5,795 nt of DNA from Ghiorsea sp. (GTDB taxonomy: Bacteria; Pseudomonadota; Zetaproteobacteria; Mariprofundales; Mariprofundaceae), in the NCBI GenBank assembly GCA_021772875.1, contig JAJFLD010000076.1:1-5795 (forward strand). Reading direction: 5' to 3'. This document shows positions 1 through 5,795 of this stretch, one piece after another. The notes beneath the pieces are model-generated. The model was not told the origin of the DNA. It worked only from the letters and a program-made list of their open reading frames with translations, and did not search any database. Made by a program: the position numbers and the translations under genes. How positions within the stretch are numbered: the stretch's first letter is position 1; the number at the start of each line of letters is the position of its first letter.

Positions 1-488
1 TAGTGTTGTAAGACTTGTGCGGCTTGGGCACGCTTTATTTCGGTGGTCACTGCAATGCCGCGTTTTTCCAATTCGGCAATCCAGTTGGGGTGTTTAGGCC
101 CCTCATCAAAACCAATGGCTTCAGCATCTGCAGCAGTTGCAGCACAGGATAAATGCCTGATGCCAGACCATGGAATAGCGCCAAAACACATGGCACAAGG
201 TTCACAGCTGCATACAAGCTCACAACGTGGCATGTTTTCCGCACTTAAGCTGAACGATTGCAGTGATTGTTGAGCTAAGGTTAAGGCAACAATTTCAGCA
301 TGATTGCTGGAGCAATGGCTTGGCACAACAAGGTTAAGACCAATGGCTATAAGTTGATGACTATCCATATCAAAAACAGCAGCAGCAAAAGGCCCACCTG
401 TATTGTGTTGCACATTCGCTTGAGACAAGGCAATCACAAAATCCATGCGTTTTTCTGGGGTTGGATACACTTTAGTGGTATCCAACAC
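1..488 (-). CDS. Zinc-dependent nucleoside/guanine-type deaminase, C-terminus cut by window edge
   Basis: This is a cytidine/deoxycytidylate deaminase-fold enzyme, expected to deaminate a purine or pyrimidine base or nucleoside in the cytosol. Counting from the GTG at 488, the zinc site is complete: His63-Ala-Glu65 (HAE, metal ligand plus catalytic Glu; codons at 294-302) and Pro-Cys98-Ala-Met-Cys101 (PCxxC; codons at 186-197). Other family-like stretches are NTGGPFAAAVFD before the zinc site and GAIPWSG and IGFDEGP after it. The last visible codon is 3-5 and the frame is still open, so the product continues past the edge. The start is uncertain. GTG at 488 and TTG at 485 are the first usual start codons, and the first ATG is at 446. 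In-frame sequence resembling the family N-terminus (KLPTWAAD) lies upstream, from about 512, without an ATG, GTG or TTG. It follows purH on the same strand by about 34 bp, which suggests co-transcription and purine metabolism. The exact substrate cannot be told from sequence. Confidence 0.85.
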   Translation of the reverse strand, partial: MLDTTKVYPTPEKRMDFVIALSQANVQHNTGGPFAAAVFDMDSHQLIAIGLNLVVPSHCSSNHAEIVALTLAQQSLQSFSLSAENMPRCELVCSCEPCAMCFGAIPWSGIRHLSCAATAADAEAIGFDEGPKHPNWIAELEKRGIAVTTEIKRAQAAQVLQH

Positions 489-522
489 ATCAGCCGCCCA
501 AGTAGGCAGCTTGATGATGTGT

Positions 523-2085
523 TTAATGTCTGAAATGACGAATGCCTGTATAAACCATGGTTAAACCATGTTCATCTGCAGCTTTCACCACTTCATCATC
601 ACGAATCGAACCACCAGGCTGAATCACAGCCGTCGCACCTGCTTCAGCCAAGGCATCAACACCATCACGGAAGGGGAAAAATGCATCAGAGGCAACAGCC
701 GAACCTTTGATGCCTTCACCACCATGTTGCACTGCAATACGTGTTGAATTTACACGGTTCATTTGCCCTGCACCCACACCCAGCGTGGTACCATTTTTGG
801 TGAATACGATAGCATTGGATTTAACATGTTTGGCCACCGACCAAGCAAACATCATATCTTGCCACTCAGCTTCGGTGGGTTGGCGTTTGCTTACCACGGT
901 GCACATCTCACGTGTTAAAATATGATCATCACGCTCTTGCACAAGGAGCCCACCGCTTACACGTTTAAACTCCAAACCACCTGCGACTGGGGCGATGGAA
1001 GGGGCCAACAAAACACGCAAATTCTTTTTCTCACTGAGGATTTTTAGTGCATCAGCGCTAAAGCCTGGCGCAATCACCACTTCCATAAAGGTTTGGGCAA
1101 TGAGTGAGGCCGTTTCAGCTTCTAAGGGTTGGTTAAAGGCTGCAATGCCACCAAAAGCAGAAGTGGCATCTGCTGCACGTGCACGTTCATACACCTCTGC
1201 TTGGCTGCCAACAACGGCAACACCGCAAGGGTTGGCATGTTTGACAATCACCGCAGCATTTTCAGAGAAATCACGCACGCAGGCAAATGCAGCATCTGCA
1301 TCGGCGATATTGTTGTAAGACAAAGCCTTGCCTTGCAATACTTGGCAATCAGCAAGTGAAGTGACGGGGTCTTCCACATCCGCATAAAAAGCACCTGCTT
1401 GATGGGGATTCTCGCCATAGCGCAATTCATCGGCGGTTTTAATGAATTGGCGGGTGAATATGTCAGGGAATTGGCGCGCTGAACCATCGGCATTTAAAGC
1501 TGAAAAATGATTGGCAATAGCACCATCATAAGCTGCTGTGTGGGCAAATGCTTTGACAGCCAAACTGCGGCGCTTGTTGATGTCTAGGGTGTTATCTTTT
1601 AAAGACGCGATCACCATAGCATAATCATTGGGGTCAACAACAATGGTGACAAACTGATGGTTTTTGGCCGAGGCACGCACCATACAAGGACCACCAATAT
1701 CAATGTTTTCAATGGCATCGTTTATGGTACAACCTTCTTTGGCTACAGCTTCACGGAAGGGGTATAAATTCACACAAGTTAAGTCTATGCGTGTGATGCC
1801 GTGTTTTGCCATGGATGCCAAATCACCCTCATTGTCACGGCGGGCTAAAATGCCACCATGCACTTTGGGGTTTAGAGTTTTGACACGACCATCCATCATT
1901 TCAGGAAACCCTGTATAATCCGCGACATCACGCACAGCAATATTTGCTTCACGCAATAACTTGGCCGTGCCACCAGTGGATAAAAGGTCAAACCCTTGAG
2001 TGATGAGTTGGCGGGCAAAATCTTCAATGCCTGTTTTGTCGGAGACACTTAATAGGGCATATTTGAGAGGTGTGGTTGCGGTCAT
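523..2085 (-). CDS. purH: Bifunctional AICAR formyltransferase / IMP cyclohydrolase PurH
   Basis: PurH catalyses the last two steps of de novo purine synthesis in the cytosol: AICAR plus 10-formyl-THF to FAICAR, then ring closure to IMP. The 520-residue length is close to the usual ~525-530. The N-terminal cyclohydrolase (MGS-like) domain spans about residues 5-200, with SVSDKTG (13-19), STGGTAKLL (36-44), DGRVKTLNPKVHGGILARR (65-83), NLYPF (106-110) and NIDIGGPCMVRASAKN (127-142). The transformylase domain spans about 205-520, with LRYGENPHQ (221-229), GKALSYNN (252-259), the catalytic Lys282-His283 in VKHANPCGVA, TSAFGGI (308-314), KSNAIVF (422-428), GAGQMNRV (438-445), SDAFFPF (466-472), IQPGGSIRD (488-496) and the typical C-terminus GIRHFRH. 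The ATG at 2085 is chosen because a good ribosome-binding site precedes it and the family N-terminus begins within ten residues. No defect is visible. It leads a minus-strand unit with the downstream deaminase. Confidence 0.98.
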   Translation of the reverse strand: MTATTPLKYALLSVSDKTGIEDFARQLITQGFDLLSTGGTAKLLREANIAVRDVADYTGFPEMMDGRVKTLNPKVHGGILARRDNEGDLASMAKHGITRIDLTCVNLYPFREAVAKEGCTINDAIENIDIGGPCMVRASAKNHQFVTIVVDPNDYAMVIASLKDNTLDINKRRSLAVKAFAHTAAYDGAIANHFSALNADGSARQFPDIFTRQFIKTADELRYGENPHQAGAFYADVEDPVTSLADCQVLQGKALSYNNIADADAAFACVRDFSENAAVIVKHANPCGVAVVGSQAEVYERARAADATSAFGGIAAFNQPLEAETASLIAQTFMEVVIAPGFSADALKILSEKKNLRVLLAPSIAPVAGGLEFKRVSGGLLVQERDDHILTREMCTVVSKRQPTEAEWQDMMFAWSVAKHVKSNAIVFTKNGTTLGVGAGQMNRVNSTRIAVQHGGEGIKGSAVASDAFFPFRDGVDALAEAGATAVIQPGGSIRDDEVVKAADEHGLTMVYTGIRHFRH

Positions 2086-2224
2086 GAAGATTTCCTTGTT
2101 AATAAAAATGAGTTAGGTGGGCGACAAGCTACTTATCCTTATAAACAAGCGCAATGAGTAGGGTTTTTATGCATGGTTGCATGTTGGAGTAGCCTTTTTT
2201 ACTGCTTGGGATTATCCTCTGCAC
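2086..2224. other. Divergent intergenic region between purH and the cyclic-nucleotide-binding gene
   Basis: This 139-bp AT-rich spacer must hold the start signals for both divergent units. An AT-rich core with TTATAA (2139-2144) could serve as a -10 element on either strand, but no matching -35 at standard spacing was found. A short perfect inverted repeat, ATGCA-4 nt-TGCAT, lies at 2169-2182. No CRP-like or purine-operator palindrome was recognised. Only the location as the divergent control region is supported; individual sites are not. Confidence 0.5.
2093..2097 (-). promoter_or_regulatory. Shine-Dalgarno site of purH
   Basis: On the minus strand the sequence AAGGA lies 7 nt upstream of the purH ATG at 2085. 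It supports that start over later in-frame methionines. Confidence 0.75.
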
Positions 2225-3301
2225 ATGGCGTTAAATGAACAGGAATTAATAGAAACTTATCGCGGGTTGATGAACGCATTCCCTGCGGACTTGCATATTG
2301 CACGGCCTTTGATTCAGCTGTTGCAAACCCGTGGTGAGAAAAAGGAAGCCAGAGAGCTTTCAATGATGATGGCAAGGCGCATGTTATCTTTGGGTTATTC
2401 GCGGTATGCCTTGGCATTTATTAGTATTTGTGAACAGCTGGAACACCCCGACATTGAAAAAATTGATTCGATTAAAACGATGGCTGAGCTAACCATTGAT
2501 GCACTACCACATGGCGAGACGGCACAAGTGTTTGCACTTATTGAAGAGTTGTCAGATGCTGAAGCACAGGATTTTCTTAAGCAAGGTAATTTACTGCACA
2601 TTCCAGAAGGGCGTGATATTGTTAAACAAGGCGACATCAGTCATAGTTTTTATCTCATTTTAGAAGGCACCATGCGTGTGCATATGGATACATCAACAGG
2701 CCATGACATTGGGCTGAACACATTAGAAAAAGGTAACTTTTTTGGCGAGTTTGCTTGTGTGTATCAACTGCCAAGAACAGCAACAGTGACTGCGGCGACG
2801 CAAGCTAAGATCTTAAAATTTCAAGGTAGCGCCATTGCCGAGCTTATTGATGCCTCGCCCGAGGCAGGTGATGGTTTGATGCGCATCATTCAACGGCGGC
2901 TGATTGCTTCAGTCTCGTATGCCCACCCGGTGTTTTCGGCCATTGAAGCTGCAGATAGGGTTTGGTTAGAGGAAGATGCTGAACTTGTTGAATATGCAGC
3001 AGGAGATGTCATTGATGAAGCGGGAGAATTCTTTTTTATTCTTGCTTTTGGTCAAGCTCTAGCGACACGAGAGGTTGCTGGGCAAACATTAACATGTGAG
3101 TTGGGTGTGAATGCGGTTTATGGTAATGCCAATGACGTGTTAGCCTTGCCTGCTCAAACCAAACTTGTGGCCAGTGAGCGGTGCCTTGTGTGCAAAGTGC
3201 CATTGGAAATATTTACTGCATTTTCTATTGCTTATGTTGGTTTTGAAGGTTGGGTTGAAAGCCATGTTGCCCAGCGTAATGAAAAGCTACAGCCTGTTTA
3301 A
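2225..3301 (+). CDS. Cyclic-nucleotide-binding domain protein with helical N-terminus and degenerate second CNB-like domain
   Basis: This is probably a soluble cytoplasmic sensor or regulatory protein of 358 residues. Residues 1-100 are predicted helical and resemble TPR-like helix pairs (for example LIQLLQTRGEKKEARELS). Residues about 122-205 form a cyclic-nucleotide-binding beta-roll. Its phosphate-binding cassette, FFGEFACVYQLPRTATV, has the Gly174-Glu175 pair and Arg184 that in CRP/PKA-type domains contact ribose and cyclic phosphate, so real ligand binding is plausible. Residues about 250-335 (EYAAGDVIDEAGEFFFILAF onward) look like a second beta-roll without a recognisable cassette. There is no C-terminal helix-turn-helix, so it is not a standard Crp/Fnr transcription factor. 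The ATG at 2225 (MALNEQEL) is preferred over an in-frame TTG at 2177, although its ribosome-binding site is weak. A membrane-protein gene follows after 26 bp, probably in one operon. The family is recognised; ligand and target are unknown. Confidence 0.85.
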   Translation: MALNEQELIETYRGLMNAFPADLHIARPLIQLLQTRGEKKEARELSMMMARRMLSLGYSRYALAFISICEQLEHPDIEKIDSIKTMAELTIDALPHGETAQVFALIEELSDAEAQDFLKQGNLLHIPEGRDIVKQGDISHSFYLILEGTMRVHMDTSTGHDIGLNTLEKGNFFGEFACVYQLPRTATVTAATQAKILKFQGSAIAELIDASPEAGDGLMRIIQRRLIASVSYAHPVFSAIEAADRVWLEEDAELVEYAAGDVIDEAGEFFFILAFGQALATREVAGQTLTCELGVNAVYGNANDVLALPAQTKLVASERCLVCKVPLEIFTAFSIAYVGFEGWVESHVAQRNEKLQPV

Positions 3302-3316
3302 CTATTCGGCTTTGAA

Positions 3317-3322
3317 AAGGAG
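3317..3322 (+). promoter_or_regulatory. Shine-Dalgarno site of the membrane-protein gene
   Basis: AAGGAG lies 5 nt upstream of the ATG at 3328, within the 26-bp gap after the upstream gene's stop. It fixes the start and supports translation from a shared transcript. Confidence 0.8.
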
Positions 3323-3327
3323 CAGTA

Positions 3328-4263
3328 ATGCCATTCAAATATTTTGAAACATCAGCTTTAACGCATGTGATAAAAAGCGCTTTAAAGCCTGAATTTTTGT
3401 GGACAACCGTAGTTGCCATTGTTGGTGCTGTTGTTTTACTTGGCCTGTTTGGCTTAGGCGGAGATGATACTTTTTCTTCGTTACTGACTGATTTTGTAGC
3501 GATTTCATCCAGTGCACTTTGGCTGATGCTTGGTTTGGTCGCCTTAGCCCATCAATTGAGCAGTAATATGGCTGATGAAGATGTCTTACCCAGTATGACA
3601 GAGGCGTATGTGTTTGCTTGGCACAGGCTCAAAGCTATCGTGTTGCTGCCGACTTGGGGTATAGGGATTTTGTTGCTTGTTTTATTGGTTGAAATTATAT
3701 TATTATCTTTAGCGAATATCCCTGGCTTGGGCACAGTTTGGTTGGCGTTGCTGGTTGTGCCGCTGCTTATCTTTAACACTTTAATTGCAATTATGTTGAT
3801 ACTTTCGGTGTTTAATATTGCTGCTTTTGTGGCTGTCTCTGAATCAGAAGTGTCGACCATGCGCCGTGAATTATGGCTCTTGATGAAATCAAAATTCAAA
3901 GCTTTGGTTGTTTATAATTTAGGTGGAATTTTACTGACTTTAATGCTTGCAACACTGGTGCTTACGCCGTTGTGGTTGGGGGCTCAAGCAACGCTTGTGC
4001 TCACGGGTTATGCAGCAAGTGAACCTTGGCAATATCTCATCAATGCCACTGGTTTTTGGGGAAGCATTGCACACTTTATTGGTTTGATTATGGGTGGTTT
4101 ATTGCTTGCCGCTATTGGCGCTGTGCCTATCGTGGTGATTACACATATTACATTGTTGGTGCATATGGAGCTTGCCGACGATGCTGTTCAGGTTTCAGTC
4201 GATAATGAGGCTAAGCAACCGAATGAGGATAAAACAAACCAAGCTAAAGAAGGCGAAGAGTAG
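3328..4263 (+). CDS. Multi-pass inner-membrane protein of unknown function
   Basis: The 311-residue product is strongly hydrophobic and I do not recognise its family. Likely membrane segments by eye are residues 24-42, 60-77, 104-130, a 40-residue hydrophobic run at 131-170 long enough for two passes, 193-218 and 245-277, giving about seven. A polar loop with acidic residues (about 79-100, SNMADEDVLPS) and a charged loop (about 171-192, SESEVSTMRRELW and a Lys-rich stretch) separate the segments. The last ~30 residues are hydrophilic and rich in Glu, Asp, Lys, Asn and Gln. There is no signal peptide, and no transporter or enzyme motif is visible. The start is set by a strong ribosome-binding site. 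The gene lies 26 bp behind the cyclic-nucleotide-binding gene, which suggests that the two work together, for example with the soluble protein controlling this one. That link is inference from gene order. General resemblance to small uncharacterised polytopic families is too weak to name one. Confidence 0.8.
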   Translation: MPFKYFETSALTHVIKSALKPEFLWTTVVAIVGAVVLLGLFGLGGDDTFSSLLTDFVAISSSALWLMLGLVALAHQLSSNMADEDVLPSMTEAYVFAWHRLKAIVLLPTWGIGILLLVLLVEIILLSLANIPGLGTVWLALLVVPLLIFNTLIAIMLILSVFNIAAFVAVSESEVSTMRRELWLLMKSKFKALVVYNLGGILLTLMLATLVLTPLWLGAQATLVLTGYAASEPWQYLINATGFWGSIAHFIGLIMGGLLLAAIGAVPIVVITHITLLVHMELADDAVQVSVDNEAKQPNEDKTNQAKEGEE

Positions 4264-4584
4264 GTTTAAGCGGCCCTGCTGTTTGCACTTGCGCCAATAT
4301 CTTAAGCTGCATTCCTTTTAACAATAAAGGCGAGCTGTTGTCAGGGCTTGGTAGCCATAACATAAGTTGGCACTCATCTCAACTTGACCAGCTTCATGCG
4401 AGCTCTTGTCTAAATCCAATAGCTTTACTACCAGCCATATGAAATATAACAGTCGTTCATCATGCGTTGATTACGAGACAAAGCGAAATTCAAGCAAACG
4501 CTGAATTTCAACAGTGTCCCAGTTTGTTGTATCACAAGCGATAACTGCCATGTGCGGCAACAGCAACCTAGGCTTTACGCGCAC
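4244..4584 (-). pseudogene. Probable decayed gene with in-frame stop and frameshift
   Basis: No intact gene spans 4264-4600, but the minus strand reads as broken protein-like sequence. One frame opens after a TGA (4585-4587). From a GTG at 4584 or an ATG at 4551 it gives a plausible peptide ending LLEFRFVS at an in-frame TAA (4471-4473). The same frame resumes for 50 codons (RLLYFIWLVVKLLDLD, then EAGQVEMSANL) to a TAA at 4318-4320. From about 4363 a different minus frame becomes the more convincing one, with 39 codons starting MLWLPSPDNSSPLLLKG and ending at TAG 4244-4246, inside the 3' end of the convergent membrane-protein gene. One nonsense change and one single-base shift would join these into a single reading frame. 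The beta-rich second half loosely recalls PilZ-like domains, but I cannot name the family. It lies 16 bp beyond dsbC, in the same orientation. The alternative is noncoding sequence with chance open frames. Confidence 0.4.
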
Positions 4585-4600
4585 TCAAGTTGTACGTGTT

Positions 4601-5302
4601 CTATGAGCCTTGCTGTAACCATGTTTTGATGGGTGCGCCGCCAGTGTATTTTCGGCCATCTTCGGCGAAAATAGTGGGTGTGCCCATCACGTTCAGTTTT
4701 TGAGCAAGTTTGATGTTTGCATCAACGGGTGTTTTGCAGGTGGCTTGCGGTAGTTTTTCACCTTTTGTCATGACATTAATCAATGCTTGATGTTGATCTT
4801 TTGCACACCAAATGGATTCAGATTTGGCATAAGAATCAGGATGCAGTTGGGTGAGTGGGTAGAGGAAAGTATAAACACGAATGCCATCAAGGGTCATCAA
4901 TTCTTCTTCTAAACGTTTACAATATGGGCAATCAGGATCAGTGAAGACTGCCATTTTTAAACCATCTTCAGGGCCACTGACGATAGCTTTGTCTAGAGGC
5001 AAATCAGACCAACTGATGCGATTCAAGCTTGCCAGACGTGTAGCAGTTAAATCTTGTTTGGTTGTGGTATCAAAAATATGACCATTAACAATATGGCGGC
5101 CTGTTTTGTCGGAGTAATAAATTTTATCGCCAACTTGTAATTCATACAAACCAGAAACTGGTGTTTGATGAATTGCTTTGATGGGCATGTCAGAGAGTGT
5201 TTTTCGAATTTCTTTATCAATGCTGGCAGATGCAGGTTTGCCTTCGGCAGCCCACGTGCTCAAGGGTAATAATAGTGTTGCGAGAATAAGTAATGTTTTC
5301 AT
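4601..5302 (-). CDS. dsbC: Periplasmic thiol:disulfide interchange protein, DsbC family
   Basis: This is a DsbC-type disulfide isomerase/reductase that reshuffles wrong disulfides in exported proteins; family members are dimeric and kept reduced by DsbD. The 233-residue precursor is close to the usual ~236. It has a Sec signal peptide at residues 1-19 (Lys2, hydrophobic core, likely cleavage after WAA). An N-terminal dimerisation domain covers about 24-100, with GLYELQVGDKIYYSDKTG as the conserved core. The thioredoxin-fold catalytic domain has CPYC at 125-128 (FTDPDCPYCKRLEEE), Cys166 and Cys189 matching the family's second, structural disulfide, and the cis-proline loop GTPT with Pro209. 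The ATG at 5302 is preferred to the in-frame ATG at 5314 because GGAG sits 6 nt upstream of it and the product then begins like a standard signal peptide. E. coli DsbC has CGYC, and the Pro here is a known kind of variation. DsbG is a less likely alternative. Confidence 0.93.
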   Translation of the reverse strand: MKTLLILATLLLPLSTWAAEGKPASASIDKEIRKTLSDMPIKAIHQTPVSGLYELQVGDKIYYSDKTGRHIVNGHIFDTTTKQDLTATRLASLNRISWSDLPLDKAIVSGPEDGLKMAVFTDPDCPYCKRLEEELMTLDGIRVYTFLYPLTQLHPDSYAKSESIWCAKDQHQALINVMTKGEKLPQATCKTPVDANIKLAQKLNVMGTPTIFAEDGRKYTGGAPIKTWLQQGS

Positions 5303-5391
5303 AAGTCTCTCCATTGGTTTGCAAATTGATGATGAGCGAAGCTTAACGGTATCTTTTGCAGTTGTCGCTTAATAAAGTTAGATTTCTCACC
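5303..5391. other. Divergent intergenic region between dsbC and hemJ
   Basis: This 89-bp spacer must contain the control signals for both divergent genes. Apart from the dsbC ribosome-binding site, no clear element was found. The hemJ ATG has no evident Shine-Dalgarno sequence; the closest purine-rich bases are in AAAGTTAGA (5374-5382). Confidence 0.4.
5309..5312 (-). promoter_or_regulatory. Shine-Dalgarno site deciding the dsbC start
   Basis: On the minus strand GGAG (within GGAGAG) lies 6 nt upstream of the ATG at 5302. It directly follows the AT of the other in-frame ATG at 5314, so the longer start would place the ribosome-binding site inside the coding region. Confidence 0.7.
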
Positions 5392-5795
5392 ATGGAATGG
5401 GTTAAAGTTTTTCACGTGATGATGATGACATCTTGGTTTGCGGGGTTATTTTATTTGCCTCGCCTTTTTGTCAATCATGCAATGTCCAAAGATGAGGCCG
5501 TGCATCATCAGTTGGCCTTGATGGAGCGCAAACTTTATCGCTTTGTAACACCCATGATGCTACTTACAGTCTTGACTGGTGCAGTGCTTAGTTATGCGCA
5601 GTGGAATTATCTGCAACATGAGCTTTGGTATGGTTTAAAGGTAAGTGTGGTCGCCACACTGGTGGTGTACCACTTGTATTGCGGTCATTTGGTGAAGGTG
5701 TTTGCTTCAGGGAAAAATGCGCGAAACCATGTATTTTATCGCTTTTTTAATGAGCTTCCAGTGTTTGGCTTGCTGGGCGTACTTATTTTAGTTTT
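5392..5795 (+). CDS. hemJ: Protoporphyrinogen IX oxidase HemJ, 3' end cut by window edge
   Basis: HemJ is the small integral-membrane protoporphyrinogen IX oxidase used by many bacteria in place of HemG or HemY; it makes protoporphyrin IX in heme synthesis. The window shows 134 residues of an expected ~140-150, with the frame open at 5795. The N-terminus MEWVKVFHVM and the block TSWFAGLFYLPRLFVNHA (13-30) are hallmarks of the family, followed by MERKLYRFVTPMMLLT (44-59) and LWYGLKVSVVATLVVYH (78-94). His8 and Lys83 sit where the family has its conserved His and Lys. Four hydrophobic segments are visible at about 5-25, 50-68, 82-101 and 120-134. The ATG at 5392 matches the family N-terminus although no clear Shine-Dalgarno precedes it. 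It is divergent from dsbC, and no functional link is evident from the sequence. Related CopD-like membrane proteins are less likely given the specific N-terminal block. Confidence 0.92.
   Translation, partial: MEWVKVFHVMMMTSWFAGLFYLPRLFVNHAMSKDEAVHHQLALMERKLYRFVTPMMLLTVLTGAVLSYAQWNYLQHELWYGLKVSVVATLVVYHLYCGHLVKVFASGKNARNHVFYRFFNELPVFGLLGVLILV

Noticed and set aside
47..244. Minus-strand open frame of 65 codons within the deaminase
   Set aside because: It is a shifted frame of the deaminase itself; the correct frame carries the zinc motif PCxxC at 186-197.
995..1359. Plus-strand open frames inside purH and similar frames opposite other genes
   Set aside because: They lie antisense or out of frame to strongly conserved genes, with low-complexity or unnatural protein sequence and no family motif.
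2138..2145. TATAAA/TATAAG as a -10 promoter element
   Set aside because: No acceptable -35 at 16-18 bp on either strand. The site was mentioned only as part of the divergent spacer.
2169..2182. Inverted repeat ATGCA-4 nt-TGCAT as an operator
   Set aside because: The arms are only 5 bp, do not extend, and match no operator I recognise. Chance is likely.
2177..2224. Longer N-terminus of the cyclic-nucleotide-binding protein from a TTG start
   Set aside because: The extra 16 residues (HVGVAFFTAWDYPL...) look unlike the rest, TTG is a weak start and no good ribosome-binding site precedes it. ATG 2225 gives a natural N-terminus.
4314..4330. Hairpin CCTTT...AAAGG as a terminator of the membrane-protein gene
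   Set aside because: The stem is 5 bp and AT-rich with no following T-run, so it does not look like an intrinsic terminator.
4264..4600. Insertion-sequence or integron remnant between the membrane protein and dsbC
   Set aside because: No terminal inverted repeats, target duplications, transposase motifs or attC-like structure were seen. A decayed ordinary gene fits better.
5303..5314. Upstream ATG for dsbC adding MERL
   Set aside because: It overlaps the ribosome-binding site of the ATG at 5302 and would put an acidic residue ahead of the signal peptide.

Overview
This is a compact bacterial chromosome segment of ordinary housekeeping and accessory genes. PurH, a DsbC-type periplasmic isomerase with a Sec signal peptide, and HemJ together indicate a Gram-negative proteobacterium. 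Protein wording and a moderate-to-low GC content (judged by eye) would fit a gamma- or zeta-proteobacterium. That placement is an impression, not a demonstrated assignment. No rRNA, tRNA, CRISPR array, intact insertion sequence or integrase is visible.

Layout. Positions 1-2085 are a minus-strand block. purH (AICAR transformylase/IMP cyclohydrolase) is followed downstream by a zinc nucleoside deaminase that runs off the left edge and has no ordinary start codon where its family homology begins. A 139-bp divergent spacer separates this block from a plus-strand pair at 2225-4263. The pair is a soluble protein with one intact cyclic-nucleotide-binding domain and what looks like a second, degenerate one, followed 26 bp later by a multi-pass membrane protein of unknown function with a charged C-terminal tail.

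Positions 4264-4600 hold no intact gene. The minus strand there carries consecutive protein-like stretches interrupted by an in-frame TAA and by a one-base frame change, best read as a decayed gene just downstream of dsbC. The dsbC-like gene (4601-5302, minus, active site CPYC) is divergent from hemJ (5392 to the right edge, plus), the oxygen-independent-type protoporphyrinogen oxidase.

Functional links. The purH-deaminase pair suits purine metabolism or salvage. The cyclic-nucleotide-binding protein and the membrane protein look like a co-transcribed pair and are the best candidate here for something undescribed. The dsbC and hemJ genes share only an intergenic region, with no evident pathway link. 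I see no convincing evidence of a complete novel system. The main points of interest are the sensor/membrane pair, the gene remnant and the odd deaminase start.
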